The position numbers and the translations under genes are program-made. The notes beneath the pieces were generated by a model. That model ran no database searches. It was not told the DNA's origin and was given only the letters and a program-made list of their open reading frames with translations. Shown here piece by piece: positions 34,270 through 45,621 of a stretch of DNA of 64,000 bases. Every line of letters starts with the position of its first letter. Positions within the stretch are counted from its first letter, which is position 1. Source of the stretch: Oreohelix idahoensis. Lineage: Eukaryota; Mollusca; Gastropoda; Stylommatophora; Oreohelicidae. The DNA lies in contig JAMPIV010015249.1 in assembly GCA_024509875.1 (NCBI GenBank), positions 1 through 64,000 on the forward strand, in the 5' to 3' direction.

Positions 34270-35400
34270 TACCATGTGAAGTTTAGTATGTGAAACTCGC
34301 TATTGGATGTCAAAGTCATTTGAGGCTGGCAAACTCAGCGTATAGAATGATGATTCATGAACCACCACTGCACGGGTTGGTGATTGCTTTATTGATAGTT
34401 TCGTAAAGATAACTAACAGCATAAAGGTAGTTCCAGGTTCCCTATGGAGCAGGGAGGAAAAGATCAAAGAAATGATGTACATTCTATATATACTACTTAC
34501 AATTCAAAGCAGTGTAAATGTCCATATGAACAAATTTACTTTAAAATTAATGTAAGTTTTCAAGCTTTAAACCACTGTAAATGTTTATGTGAAATATTCA
34601 TTTTAAAGTAATGGAAGTTTCAAACTTTTCAATCAGTGTAAAACATAAATGAAAACATATTCAATTTATATTGTGAACACTTTTCAATCAGTTATATGTA
34701 AACAGACTATATCTGTATTATTAACCTTTTCATTTAAATATAAAGTAACTATGAAAGCTATTATATTTAAATGTGAAGAAAGTTTTATCCCGAGGCATTA
34801 AATTTAATTCTCATCGAGGGTAAAGTCTGAGTAATTGGGATGGTGGTATGGGAAGATGGGAACCCATAAATATGGGGTGGAAAACGCCATACTCAGAAGA
34901 GCGCTTCGTTCTATTTTTTTGCCACAGTTATTGGTGGTACCAGCAGAAAGTACTATCTCTGGAACAAGAAGGGAACCGTGGCCTAAGCTTTAAGACGAAG
35001 GACCCAGGTGGTAGACTCTCCTTGACATTTCTGGGAAACGAGCTACCCCCGACAACCTTGATCAGAGACGAGCGTCAGCAGAGTGAAAAGAACCAACCCA
35101 TAACAAAAGAGCAGAACCGTCATTGGCAGCTAAGTTCAAATCTATGCTGCCACTCGAACTTCTTGTAACGTCTCACATTCCATAAAGACTGTGATGATAA
35201 CTTTTCTTGATCCATAACTATTCAATTTATTTTCCAACTGTAAAAACCTAAAATGATTATTAAATGTTGTTATTTGTAATGTTACAAATTTAACTTCGAT
35301 TTAATTATTTTAAAGTTACTGCATGTGTGTCTCAGTCAAATTACTACACACACACTCTATACAGAGCTATACTAGAATAACAGAATTCAATGAAATACAA
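34270..35400. repeat. Dispersed repeat D, copy 2
   Basis: Aligns with 6290-6478 and 7268-8000, lacking the mariner. A 106-codon frame at 34848-35168 is not conserved as an open frame in copy 1, so I do not call it a gene. Confidence 0.65.
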
Positions 35401-35409
35401 AATGTATCA

Positions 35410-36030
35410 TTAAAAAATGACAGCATCTAGATTCAGTTAAAAGATTTCAGGGGAAGTTCCGAAATAGATACACTTACACAACATGATTTACGAGATGGAA
35501 TGAACGCCTTGATCAATAAAATCTATGGCCTTCTCTAACAGACAATGCGTTCAAAGCAATTGCACACATGCAAGAACAAATATAAGACATGAAAAATGGT
35601 GGAACATTTCATGAAAGATTGAATGTACCCAAGGGGAAATAATTAATAGGATAGGAGAAATGAGCCATAATTGAATTAATGCAGGATGAGAATAAGAAGT
35701 AAAAAAAAAATCCATTTATCGCATGAAAGACAGAAAAAAAGAAGAATGCAAGGCTAGATTTTTACTTATTTATTATTTTTTTTTTAAACAGGTACACTAC
35801 AAAATGTATGCCCTTCAAAGACAATGATGAATGAAGGAGCCACAAAGGGAAGACAGGAAACTTCTGGAAAATGCCAGGACACGGGCAATGTATTTCCAAA
35901 TGAAAAAAGATCTCCAAATAAAAAAGATCTTGTAATTAATATTTTAAAAATTTTATCTTTCAAATATATTGTTTAACGCTAGGCTGCTTTATTAATTTTC
36001 AATTACCAAACCTCAAGGTCTGTTATATTT
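35410..36030. other. A-rich stretch, no recognisable element
   Basis: There are several A runs and no motif-bearing frame. Confidence 0.35.
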
Positions 36031-36034
36031 GGTC

Positions 36035-36090
36035 GTGCGAACTAATATAACCGACGGACCCTGTGTCTATGTTGAACGTGATGCGTCTGA
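36035..36090. repeat. Dispersed repeat fragment (GACGGACCCTGTGTCTA)
   Basis: Matches 1385-1440: compare ctaatataaccgacggaccc. Confidence 0.5.
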
Positions 36091-36175
36091 TCACAATTTA
36101 GCAATATTTTATGTTTTTATTCTTAAATATTGAGCCAATCAGTCAATCAATCAATACCCTATAGTTTCTCAAGGA

Positions 36176-36915
36176 GTATTGGCCACTCAAAAACACATGC
36201 CAAGTACTCCTGTCACGTGTCATCAGCTAAAGTTATCTCCACGTCTTCCTGTCACGTGTCATCAGCTGAAGTTATCTCCACGTCTTCTTGTCACGTGTCA
36301 TCAGCTAAAGTTATCTCCACGTCTTCCTGTCACGTGTCATCAGCTAAAGTTATGTCCACGTCTTCCTGTCACGTGTCATCAGCTAAAGTTATCTCCATGT
36401 CTTCCTGTCACGTGTCATCAGCTAAAGTTATCTCCACGTTTTCCTGTCACGTGTCATCAGCTAAAGTTATCTCCACGTCTTCCTGTCACGTGTCATCAGC
36501 TAAAGTTATCTCCACGTCTTCCTGTCACGTGTCATCAGCTAAAGTTATCTCCACGTCTTCCTGTCACGTGTCATCAGCTAGTTATCTCCACGTCTTCCTT
36601 CTCGTGTCATCAGCTAGAGTTATCTCCACGTCTTCCTGTCACGTGTCATCAGCTAAAGTTATCTCCACGTCTTCCTGTCACGTGTCATCAGCTAAAGTTA
36701 TCTTCACGTCTTCCTCATCATTTTCACTTCTGTCCCCAGTTTTCTTCTCCATGTGTTTTTTTATTGTGGGTCTACCCCTGCCTCTCTTACTCTGGAGATT
36801 CCAAAACAATGACATGCTTGTAATGCTAAAAACCAGGTCTCATCAATGTGTGTCCTCAATGTGTGCCCTATCCATCCCCAGCGTCTTCTTCTCATCTCTT
36901 GTTCCAAAAAGCACG
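36176..36915 (-). pseudogene. RTE-like LINE 3' end containing a minisatellite
   Basis: The edges (acacatgccaagtactcctg and tcatcattttcacttctgtc onward to gcgtcttcttctcatctctt) align with the antisense 3' end of the LINE at 60800-61310. Its short segment around cttcctgtcacgtg has expanded into the tandem array listed next. Confidence 0.85.
36205..36720. repeat. 39 bp minisatellite born inside a LINE tail, about 13 units
   Basis: The unit reads cacgtcttcctgtcacgtgt then catcagctaaagttatctc (39 bases). One unit is shortened by four bases near 36585. Because 39 is a multiple of three, the array stays open in several frames, giving 13-residue peptide repeats (such as LPVTCHQLKLSPR) with no supported function. 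Flanking sequence shows the unit comes from the antisense LINE C-terminal coding region. Confidence 0.95.
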
Positions 36916-36974
36916 CTTAGTCCATTGTCAGGAACCACTTATCATGGAGAACCCTCCAAGGGTTACACCGCTGC

Positions 36975-38996
36975 AATCACAATCAATTTAAATTACAAAT
37001 TATATGTACAGAATTTACCAATATGAATATAGTAGTGACATATATTATTACAAATATCCTATGTGTGTCAGTTGTGTAGTAGTAAAATGAGGTAATACTG
37101 GTTTTGTTTTGTTCAAGCTCTGTTGGTATTTGTCATCATGACTTCAATAGTTTGTCTTTAGGGACTAGTATTGGAGATGTTCTCAGTTCCTGATATTAAG
37201 ACAATTAAATTCCCATCTGAATGTTATTTTTACAAAGTTATTTCAAGATGAGGGGACATAATGTTGAGCTCAGCTGGCCAAATCTGCTTATCTTGAGTGA
37301 TGGTGGCAGGAAAGGACTCCTCTGCTCGAATTCTCCCCTGGGCTCTGGAGACACCTCACTGATAGCTAAAAAGACCAAGGAGTATGCTGTCCGACTCTGG
37401 ATTCAGCAAAGCTCTGACCAGGTGCTGCTCAGTACCATCAAGACCACGGTCCCTGAAAACAAGAAGGATGTACCTTCTACTTCATAACTAATTTATATTC
37501 TCTTTTACACTGATCACAATACAACACAAACATTGAGTTCAGAGCGTTAGGCCAACTGTCAGCTTCATCTGAAATACTTTATACCAGTATTTACCTCCTT
37601 AATGGTTACCACGCCTCTGCACTTCCAGCATTATTTCTGTCTAATCAATCATCCAGGTGTCAGTGTACTATTTGGCCATTCCATGCCGTTTTACTTCCCT
37701 CCGACACCCTCTGTTCAGGCTGGAGCATTATAGGCTTTATCTCCTGTTTGCCACTGAACTACACATATATATACAGGCATAAATTAACAATTTACATTCA
37801 ATTTTCATTAAAAGATACTGAATGGTTCAAGCTTACCACAATTTCATGGAAATAAACACAGATACGTTGATTAGCAATGAATTCTGGCACATTTACTGGC
37901 ACAAATTCCCATCTGCTTATGTTCCAGGCTTTTATTTTAGCAAAAATGTGAGCTGGCTTCAACGCACTGTCGCTTTATCAAGCTTATTTAAACAAGTGGT
38001 TTCGAACTAACGCTCCTAAGTGATTATATCAGCGAGTCTAGCCAATGAGGCCCCGTTTCGACAAGTGTTTGAAAAAATGTTACCTTTCCCCGTCTCCCCT
38101 AACAACGAAAGATAGTATTTATAGCCCGACCAATCGTGGTTAGTCTTTCATTTGTTGCGCTCCAATCAATTTGGAGTTTACATGGTAGGCTATTTCTGTA
38201 ACGCAAGGTTTTTTCAAACACGTTATAAAAAAATTTTATGAGCAGAAATGATTTCATGCTGTCAGGCATCCTCACTATTTTATTTTGGGTATAATTTATT
38301 AATTCCTGGACTATTTGCGTAACGTTTTACATATTCTTTGTCAGCAAGCCCTAAGGAACCCAAATATCCCAATTTAAAGGAGCTACGTGGCTGCGTTCAA
38401 AATATGTATTTTCTACCTCCTGTTTCGAAGATGTGCTGTCTGGGTACTGTTATGTTTTCAACCGTAAACCCATCTATTGTTATCTTTCCTAATAAGCGTT
38501 TTTTTATGATTTATAAACCTAACTCTGGGATGGGTAATGTATTTTATCACTGTCCGTCTGAAAAAAAAAAAGTTAGTGCATGTAGTCTTACACGCGTGAT
38601 GGCAGCATTTGTGTATCGCGCGAAGCGTGTTTAGTGTTCGGCTTTCTGCCTCTCCCTTCCCGCTATCCTTTTGTCCATCTGTCTTTCGTTTTGGTAACGC
38701 AGTATAATTAATGCTAGGATTAATTTAGGTCATTACGCAGGGCCTCTCAATGTTTTTTCCAAGAAATACAGCACACGTTTCATTGAAGAAGGCGGGTAAT
38801 AATACAGTAAGCTTTACTATCAACGTGAAAGCGTTACAATTTGCAGACGAAGCAGAAAACAAGGGGGATTTCGAGTACATTCCTTGTGACAGCACTGTTA
38901 TTTTTCCATTGCTCTTCTCTTTATTAATTTTATGTATTTATTAGGCTTTATATTTACTTGATAATTTATATATGTGGATTAGAATATTCCACGACA
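36975..38996 (-). repeat. Downstream (3') LTR, missing its U5 end
   Basis: It matches 43604-45621 with only a handful of differences (one A-run length change, one 3-base change, one C/A). The homology ends abruptly at 36975, where the upstream LTR continues about 397 bases further to 43207. Open frames inside it (for example 37221-37487) are duplicated in the other LTR and are probably not genes. Confidence 0.92.
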
Positions 38997-39008
38997 CCTC
39001 CCCTCTTA
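38997..39008 (-). other. Polypurine tract of the gypsy element
   Basis: The minus strand reads TTAAGAGGGGAGG directly before the LTR start TGTCGTGGAATATTC. Confidence 0.85.
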
Positions 39009-39063
39009 AAACAGACATTATATGTCAGTCCTTTATTCTATATACACATAGAGAAATTTATTA

Positions 39064-40962
39064 TTATTTCTGGGGTTTACGGTGATTCTCATCACACGGA
39101 TGGCGGCTTAAAAAATCAGCTCCCAAATTGGTTTTTCCAGATATATACTCGATGCTAAAATTATATGGAGCCAGAAGCAAAGACCATCGGAGTAACCTAG
39201 AGTTCTCATGCTTAGCCTGTGCTAGAAACGATAAAGGTTTGTGATCTGTTTGCAACTTAAATGCCTTCCCATATAGATAAATATTGAATTTCTTTATTGC
39301 CCATATTACTGCAAGACATTCTTTTTCGCTAGTTGAGTAGTTGATTTCAGCTTTATTCAACTTTCTGCTAGCATATGCCACTGGGCTTAATTCCCCATCC
39401 AATGCATCTGATTTCTGTAGTAGAGTTGCACCTAACCCAATATTACTTGCATCCGTCCTTACTATGAATTCTTGACTTAAGTCAGGTAATTTCAAAATGG
39501 GTTTACTTGTGAGCTTTTCCTTCAATTCTTGGTAAGTCATTTCACATTGTGGTGTCCATGTAATGCGATCTGGATGTCCTTTACGTGTCAATTCAGTTAA
39601 AGGTGCACATATGGAATTAAAGTTTTTGATATACTTCTGGTAGAAACCACATAATGAGACAAAGGATCTCACGTCCTTCTTGGTTTGTGGTCTCGGGGCT
39701 TTCTGTAGTTTCTCTAAATTCTTTGGGTCAGGGGTCATGTTTCCCTGATAAACTGTGTGTCCCAAAAATTCCAATTCTTTACATCCAACGCAACATTTGG
39801 TTGGTCGGGCTGTTAAATTTGCCTCCCTAAGTCGATCAAACAGCATGTTCAGAGAGTCAATGTGTTCCTCAAAGGTTTCTGTTGCTATAAGGATATCATC
39901 CATAAAATTTGTTATACAGGGATTATTCAGAGGATCCAATAATTTTCTCATCATTCTAGAGAAGACACTAGGCGCATTCTTCAATCCAAATGGCAATCTA
40001 TTAAACTCATAGTGTCCTTCTGAGGTACTAAAAGCTAGGTATGGTCTAACCTCAGGCTTTACTGGAATCTGATAGTATCCTTTACTCAGATCCACTTTTG
40101 AGAAATATTTAGCTTTATTTAGTCTGGCAAACAGCTGATTTGTATCCGGCAATGGATCCACCTGTCCTTCTGTAATAGCATTCAGTCTCCTGTAATCTAT
40201 ACAGAGTCTATGTTCTCCAGAGGGCTTCCTTAAGAGTACAACACCGGAACTATACGAAGACTCACTGTGCGAAATAATTCCTTCCTTCAATAGATAGTCT
40301 ATCTCTTCCTTCAAAGCTTTTTCCTTAGCAAACGGAATCGAATATGGTTTCATACAGACAGGTGTGGAGTCTATGAGTTTCATATCATATTCCAATAGGT
40401 TTGTATGCCCTGGTCGGTCTGTTAACACCTCTGCATGATTATTTAGAACCTGTTGCACTCTCTCTTTCTGAGTTTTCGTTAAATGTGTACTGATTTTCAC
40501 CTGTGCTGCTGTCTCACAGGGGTGTAATGGATATTCAAATGATGAAAGTGGTTCCTTTTTCATCTCCATGGCGATGGACAAGGTCAACAAGTGTGTCTCT
40601 TCCTGATCTTCTCTTTCCAAATATTTCTTCAGGAGATTCACATGATAGATTTTTTCTTTCCCCTTCTTATCTATCTTATAATTTGTTCTAGACACCTTCT
40701 CTAAAACTGTATATGGACCCTGCCATCCAATTTGTAACTTATTCTGACTCCCAGGCAAAAGAAGCAGTACTTTCTCTCCCACAGCCAAATCTCTGTCTTT
40801 CGCCTTCCTGTTATAATAGGCAGCATGTTTCTTCCTGGCTTGTTTCAAATTTTCATTGGCAAGTTTCCAGCCAGTTTTTAACCGAGTGGTCAGCTCATTC
40901 ACATATTGGTATGAAGATCTAATGTTTTCCTCTGCCTTTTCATCAGTCCACGTTCTTAACAA
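39064..40962 (-). CDS. pol: Pol: integrase C-terminus, reverse transcriptase and RNase H
   Basis: The frame is 632 codons. Residues 1-115 are the tail of an integrase, including a GPY/F-like module (GWQGPYTVLEKV, about 79-90). Reverse transcriptase spans about 190-410, with RLCIDYRRLNAI, VDLSKGYYQIP (Asp291), LPFGLKNAP and FMDD at 353-356. RNase H follows, with TDAS (Asp504), SEKECLAVIWA (Glu548), TDHKPL (Asp573) and ADFLSR (Asp616). All catalytic acidic residues I looked for are present and the frame is intact, so the polymerase half looks recent. The integrase-before-RT order is the Gmr1 arrangement. The frame opens upstream without a true initiator, so it would be made as part of a gag-pol polyprotein. 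It ends 68 bases before the LTR side. Confidence 0.93.
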   Translation of the reverse strand: MLRTWTDEKAEENIRSSYQYVNELTTRLKTGWKLANENLKQARKKHAAYYNRKAKDRDLAVGEKVLLLLPGSQNKLQIGWQGPYTVLEKVSRTNYKIDKKGKEKIYHVNLLKKYLEREDQEETHLLTLSIAMEMKKEPLSSFEYPLHPCETAAQVKISTHLTKTQKERVQQVLNNHAEVLTDRPGHTNLLEYDMKLIDSTPVCMKPYSIPFAKEKALKEEIDYLLKEGIISHSESSYSSGVVLLRKPSGEHRLCIDYRRLNAITEGQVDPLPDTNQLFARLNKAKYFSKVDLSKGYYQIPVKPEVRPYLAFSTSEGHYEFNRLPFGLKNAPSVFSRMMRKLLDPLNNPCITNFMDDILIATETFEEHIDSLNMLFDRLREANLTARPTKCCVGCKELEFLGHTVYQGNMTPDPKNLEKLQKAPRPQTKKDVRSFVSLCGFYQKYIKNFNSICAPLTELTRKGHPDRITWTPQCEMTYQELKEKLTSKPILKLPDLSQEFIVRTDASNIGLGATLLQKSDALDGELSPVAYASRKLNKAEINYSTSEKECLAVIWAIKKFNIYLYGKAFKLQTDHKPLSFLAQAKHENSRLLRWSLLLAPYNFSIEYISGKTNLGADFLSRHPCDENHRKPQK

Positions 40963-40964
40963 AG

Positions 40965-41848
40965 CTACATATGGACCTTTAATTGTGTGGACCTATTTGT
41001 CCATGCACCGGTATGGTCTCTTCCACTCGAAGCTTTATAGTGATGATTTTTCCTCCCAGAATTATCATTCACAAAACGACCGCTACCAATTTTTCTTTTG
41101 GGGCTTTCTCCCCACTTAAAATTCTTGATGAGAGATTTCCTCCCTACATCCTCTTCCTCCAGTTTGTTTAAGTCCGATTGAGGGATTTTCGGCTTATCCT
41201 GGGGTAAGACATCTTTTTGCACTCTCCGCATAGTGGCCATTGTAAAACAGTTAAGTGAAGCTTGTCCGTGAAAAGGGGCTTCCCATTCCATTTGGTCCAC
41301 TTTATCAAATCTATTTTTCTTTTTATTATCAGGCCTAATTTTGCCCCGTGGCGTGTCCAGGTCCTGATCCATGTTCCCACTTGTGGGTGTTCCCTCATGT
41401 GCTATGCTACACCTTTCTACAAAATTCTCAATGTCCCATCTTGCTTTGGGCCAATAATAATTGTGAGCCACCTTTTGAATGATGGTACCTATTTCTCATG
41501 GTCCCCATCTGGTTTCACATGTAGGCTCCTTATTAAGTCTGCCCTATATCTTTTTGGAAGTACCAGCTGTCCTTGACCTTTGGATCTAGCTCCAGTCTTC
41601 CTATACATCAACTTGTTTTTCATGTAAAAATCTCCCTTGCCTGGAGTTGTATGACAAGTTGACAATTTTCTGAAACAAGGCTTGAGTGTTTTATCCCCAG
41701 CCTGTGCCTTCCTCATCTCTTCTGGAGTGGTATCCAACATAATATCCTCCTCCTGTCTTGAGGTCGACCTGACCTGAAGGGTTGCCATATACACAGGTTT
41801 CCTTCTGCAACGGTCAGTGTCATGATTGTCCATCTGACAATTCTTACA
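40965..41848 (-). pseudogene. Zinc knuckle, integrase N-terminal region, and unidentified filler
   Basis: On the minus strand, a CCHC knuckle (CKNCQMDNHDTDRC, about 41807-41848) is followed within about 30 residues by the region that precedes integrase and the start of its zinc-binding domain (LVLPKRYRADLIRSLH, DGDH). After a one-base frameshift near 41490 come HNYYWPKARWDIENFVERC. Protease (D-T/S-G and ILG) is absent between the knuckle and integrase. After ENFVERC, about 430 bases of unrecognised sequence stand where the integrase DDE core should be. The integrase tail then resumes at 40962 in another frame. Both missing blocks coincide with domains, so the copy cannot process its polyprotein or integrate on its own. 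Confidence 0.8.
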
Positions 41849-43005
41849 CCACCTTTTTCCTTGGTTGAAAGATTTTCTTTCATTATATTTCCTTTCATCG
41901 AATTGTGGGAATTTATTTTTATTTCATACCGTGGCCTATCAAATTGGTGCTTACCTTTATTTTGATCCCTAGGATCAAATTTATTAAAGTTCTGTGGTGC
42001 CCTAAAGTTATCCACTTGTTTCTTTTTATTACCTGTTACCTCTGCTTGAGCTGCTTGATACCTTTCAGCAACATTTAGCAACTCACCCAGCCTCTCTGCA
42101 CCTTGTTCCATGAGAAACTTTCTCAGGTCTGGAGCCATGGACTCTCTTAATTGCTCTATAAGGACCATTTCCTTAAGATCTTGGGTTTTCCCCAGAGAAG
42201 TCCATTTCTCCAAGTATGTCTCTATTCGTGCAGAGAACTGGTGATAGGTTTCACCTGACAGTAGTTTAGCATTCCTAAATTTTTTCCTATAAAATTCTGC
42301 ATTCTTTTCATACCTTAACAAAAGAGCCTGCTTTAGCATGTCATAATTTTCCTGATCACCTCTGCTCATTTTTGCAAAAACTTCATAAGCTGCCCCACGA
42401 AGTCCCTGAGATAACTTTAAGCTCCACCTTTCTCTCTCTAACCCATACGTGGTAGCTAATAGCTCATACCTATTTAGGTAGCTCTCTATATCATCGTCTT
42501 TCTCAACAAAATGATCTAAATGAAAATTCATAGCTGAGGTTGAGGCTCCTTGAGTAACCGTAGCATCAGAGGCAAAGGGACTGGCACCATTTTCAGGAGC
42601 ATGGCCTTGAAACTCAAACTCCCTTAGTCGTAACTCATGTTCCCTTTGCAATCTTTTATCTTCTGCTTCCCTTTCTGCAGCTAATTTCCTCTCTTCCCTT
42701 TCTGCAGCTAATTTCTTCTCTTCTCTTTCTGCAGCTAATCTTTTGTCTTCTCTTTCTGCTTCCAATTTCTTAGCCTCTTTGTCAGCCTCAATCTGCAACC
42801 TCTTAGTCTCAGCCTCAGCTTCAAATTGCAACCTCTTAGTCTCAGCCTCTAACTTTCTTTCGGCCTCTTTTTCTAATCTTCTTTCTTCGCGTTCAATAAA
42901 TTTGTCACATTCCGTAGTGACATAGGCAACCATAACTTGCCCATCTAATCCTAACTCTTTTGCAGTCTGTACAGCAGCAGATCGAAACTTGGCCAGGTCC
43001 GCCAT
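41713..43005 (-). CDS. gag: Gag of the gypsy element
   Basis: The frame starts MADLAKFRSAAVQTAKELGL. Residues about 37-134 form a very charged helix of AEREE/AEAETKRL repeats (coiled coil), and about 155-340 form the retrotransposon gag capsid region (VEKDDDIESYLNRYE, YHQFSARIETYLEKW, LREFLMEQ-like segments). From about residue 360 the protein is basic. A one-base slip in the A-rich run at about 41918-41932 puts the zinc knuckle (41807-41848) in a neighbouring frame, so the last about 70 codons of this frame are not genuine gag. The start is 202 bases inside the upstream LTR end, as expected. It would form particles around the element RNA. Confidence 0.88.
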   Translation of the reverse strand: MADLAKFRSAAVQTAKELGLDGQVMVAYVTTECDKFIEREERRLEKEAERKLEAETKRLQFEAEAETKRLQIEADKEAKKLEAEREDKRLAAEREEKKLAAEREERKLAAEREAEDKRLQREHELRLREFEFQGHAPENGASPFASDATVTQGASTSAMNFHLDHFVEKDDDIESYLNRYELLATTYGLERERWSLKLSQGLRGAAYEVFAKMSRGDQENYDMLKQALLLRYEKNAEFYRKKFRNAKLLSGETYHQFSARIETYLEKWTSLGKTQDLKEMVLIEQLRESMAPDLRKFLMEQGAERLGELLNVAERYQAAQAEVTGNKKKQVDNFRAPQNFNKFDPRDQNKGKHQFDRPRYEIKINSHNSMKGNIMKENLSTKEKGGVRIVRWTIMTLTVAEGNLCIWQPFRSGRPQDRRRILCWIPLQKR

Positions 43006-43183
43006 TGTCTATCAGGTAAGTTTCTACAATGTCTAACCAACAATTTAATCTCTAAATATATCTAATGGACAACACAGGCACCGTGAGCTCAACCTTATTC
43101 AATTCCACCCAAGGATACCTTTTAATTCTTATATTCCCTGAAGTGAATTACCCCCAATATTTTTAATAGGGAAAGATTCAAAA

Positions 43184-43202
43184 TCCCAGAGCGAGACCCC
43201 AA
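43184..43202 (-). other. Primer binding site of the gypsy element
   Basis: On the minus strand the LTR end CACCACA is followed by a few bases and then TGGGGTCTCGCTCTGGGAT. TGG at this spot pairs with a tRNA CCA end. I do not assign the tRNA. Confidence 0.65.
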
Positions 43203-43206
43203 TATA

Positions 43207-45621
43207 TGTGGTGAAGTGGGATGTTATAAATATTTATAGGGGACTTAGTGTACTGACTGAGATCAGCTGTGAAGGTATCTATATCTATTAAGAGTAGTGT
43301 ATTATAGATAACCTTACTTGCTACCACATATCTATATATCTCAGTCAGAATTATTCTGGAATAGTGTGATGACTACGTTATGTGTCTAGGGTATGTGTAT
43401 GATGAAGTGTAAGTCATAACAACAACAGACGGATAAACAATTTAATTTATTCCACTACACTTGACAACACTGTGACACTCACATACATATAACACTCTAC
43501 AAGGATATCTTAAAAGAGTCACTGATAACTTTTCAAATAACAATATGTATTCATTACTGGCATGAATGAATATGTGTCCTGATTCAACTACAAGGGAACC
43601 AGGAATCACAATCAATTTAAATTACAAATTATATGTACAGAATTTACCAATATGAATATAGTAGTGACATATATTATTACAAATATCCTATGTGTGTCAG
43701 TTGTGTGTAGTAAAATGAGGTAATACTGGTTTTGTTTTGTTCAAGCTCTGTTGGTATTTGTCATCATGACTTCAATAGTTTGTCTTTAGGGACTAGTATT
43801 GGAGATGTTCTCAGTTCCTGATATTAAGACAATTAAATTCCCCTCTGAATGTTATTTTTACAAAGTTATTTCAAGATGAGGGGACATAATGTTGAGCTCA
43901 GCTGGCCAAATCTGCTTATCTTGAGTGATGGTGGCAGGAAAGGACTCCTCTGCTCGAATTCTCCCCTGGGCTCTGGAGACACCTCACTGATAGCTAAAAA
44001 GACCAAGGAGTATGCTGTCCGACTCTGGATTCAGCAAAGCTCTGACCAGGTGCTGCTCAGTACCATCAAGACCACGGTCCCTGAAAACAAGAAGGATGTA
44101 CCTTCTACTTCATAACTAATTTATATTCTCTTTTACACTGATCACAATACAACACAAACATTGAGTTCAGAGCGTTAGGCCAACTGTCAGCTTCATCTGA
44201 AATACTTTATACCAGTATTTACCTCCTTAATGGTTACCACGCCTCTGCACTTCCAGCATTATTTCTGTCTAATCAATCATCCAGGTGTCAGTGTACTATT
44301 TGGCCATTCCATGCCGTTTTACTTCCCTCCGACACCCTCTGTTCAGGCTGGAGCATTATAGGCTTTATCTCCTGTTTGCCACTGAACTACACATATATAT
44401 ACAGGCATAAATTAACAATTTACATTCAATTTTCATTAAAAGATACTGAATGGTTCAAGCTTACCACAATTTCATGGAAATAAACACAGATACGTTGATT
44501 AGCAATGAATTCTGGCACATTTACTGGCACAAATTCCCATCTGCTTATGTTCCAGGCTTTTATTTTAGCAAAAATGTGAGCTGGCTTCAACGCACTGTCG
44601 CTTTATCAAGCTTATTTAAACAAGTGGTTTCGAACTAACGCTCCTAAGTGATTATATCAGCGAGTCTAGCCAATGAGGCCCCGTTTCGACAAGTGTTTGA
44701 AAAAATGTTACCTTTCCCCGTCTCCCCTAACAACGAAAGATAGTATTTATAGCCCGACCAATCGTGGTTAGTCTTTCATTTGTTGCGCTCCAATCAATTT
44801 GGAGTTTACATGGTAGGCTATTTCTGTAACGCAAGGTTTTTTCAAACACGTTATAAAAAAATTTTATGAGCAGAAATGATTTCATGCTGTCAGGCATCCT
44901 CACTATTTTATTTTGGGTATAATTTATTAATTCCTGGACTATTTGCGTAACGTTTTACATATTCTTTGTCAGCAAGCCCTAAGGAACCCAAATATCCCAA
45001 TTTAAAGGAGCTACGTGGCTGCGTTCAAAATATGTATTTTCTACCTCCTGTTTCGAAGATGTGCTGTCTGGGTACTGTTATGTTTTCAACCGTAAACCCA
45101 TCTATTGTTATCTTTCCTAATAAGCGTTTTTTTATGATTTATAAACCTAACTCTGGGATGGGTAATGTATTTTATCACTGTCCGTCTGAAAAAAAAGTTA
45201 GTGCATGTAGTCTTACACGCGTGATGGCAGCATTTGTGTATCGCGCGAAGCGTGTTTAGTGTTCGGCTTTCTGCCTCTCCCTTCCCGCTATCCTTTTGTC
45301 CATCTGTCTTTCGTTTTGGTAACGCAGTATAATTAATGCTAGGATTAATTTAGGTCATTACGCAGGGCCTCTCAATGTTTTTTCCAAGAAATACAGCACA
45401 CGTTTCATTGAAGAAGGCGGGTAATAATACAGTAAGCTTTACTATCAACGTGAAAGCGTTACAATTTGCAGACGAAGCAGAAAACAAGGGGGATTTCGAG
45501 TACATTCCTTGTGACAGCACTGTTATTTTTCCATTGCTCTTCTCTTTATTAATTTTATGTATTTATTAGGCTTTATATTTACTTGATAATTTATATATGT
45601 GGATTAGAATATTCCACGACA
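43207..45621 (-). repeat. Upstream (5') LTR, 2415 bp
   Basis: In plus coordinates it runs TGTGGTGAAG...CCACGACA. Its U5 end (43207-43600) shares patches such as gagatcagctgtgaaggt and gtgtctagggt with the solo LTRs at 55129-57392 and 63038 onward, so these belong to related gypsy families. Confidence 0.9.

Larger units (their letters stand above)
36975..45621 (-). mobile_element. Ty3/gypsy LTR retrotransposon with Gmr1-like gene order
   Basis: The element lies on the minus strand. Its upstream LTR is 43207-45621, its downstream LTR 36975-38996 (truncated), and its coding order is gag, zinc knuckle, integrase N-terminal region, integrase C-terminal region, reverse transcriptase, RNase H. Integrase upstream of reverse transcriptase is the order described for Gmr1-like Ty3/gypsy elements and is unlike ordinary gypsy. 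Near-identity of the two LTRs over 2.0 kb points to recent insertion. No duplication can be checked because the left end is missing. The right flank begins CTGAC. Confidence 0.92.

Noticed and set aside
36205..36720. A repetitive protein of 13-residue units (298- and 214-codon frames)
   Set aside because: The array derives from antisense LINE sequence and is open only because 39 is divisible by three. There is no signal peptide or domain.
37221..37487. 88-codon frame duplicated at 43849-44115
   Set aside because: The two are identical because they lie in the two LTRs of one element. There is no motif and no sign of independent conservation. The same applies to 37822/44450, 38338/44966 and 38750/45375.
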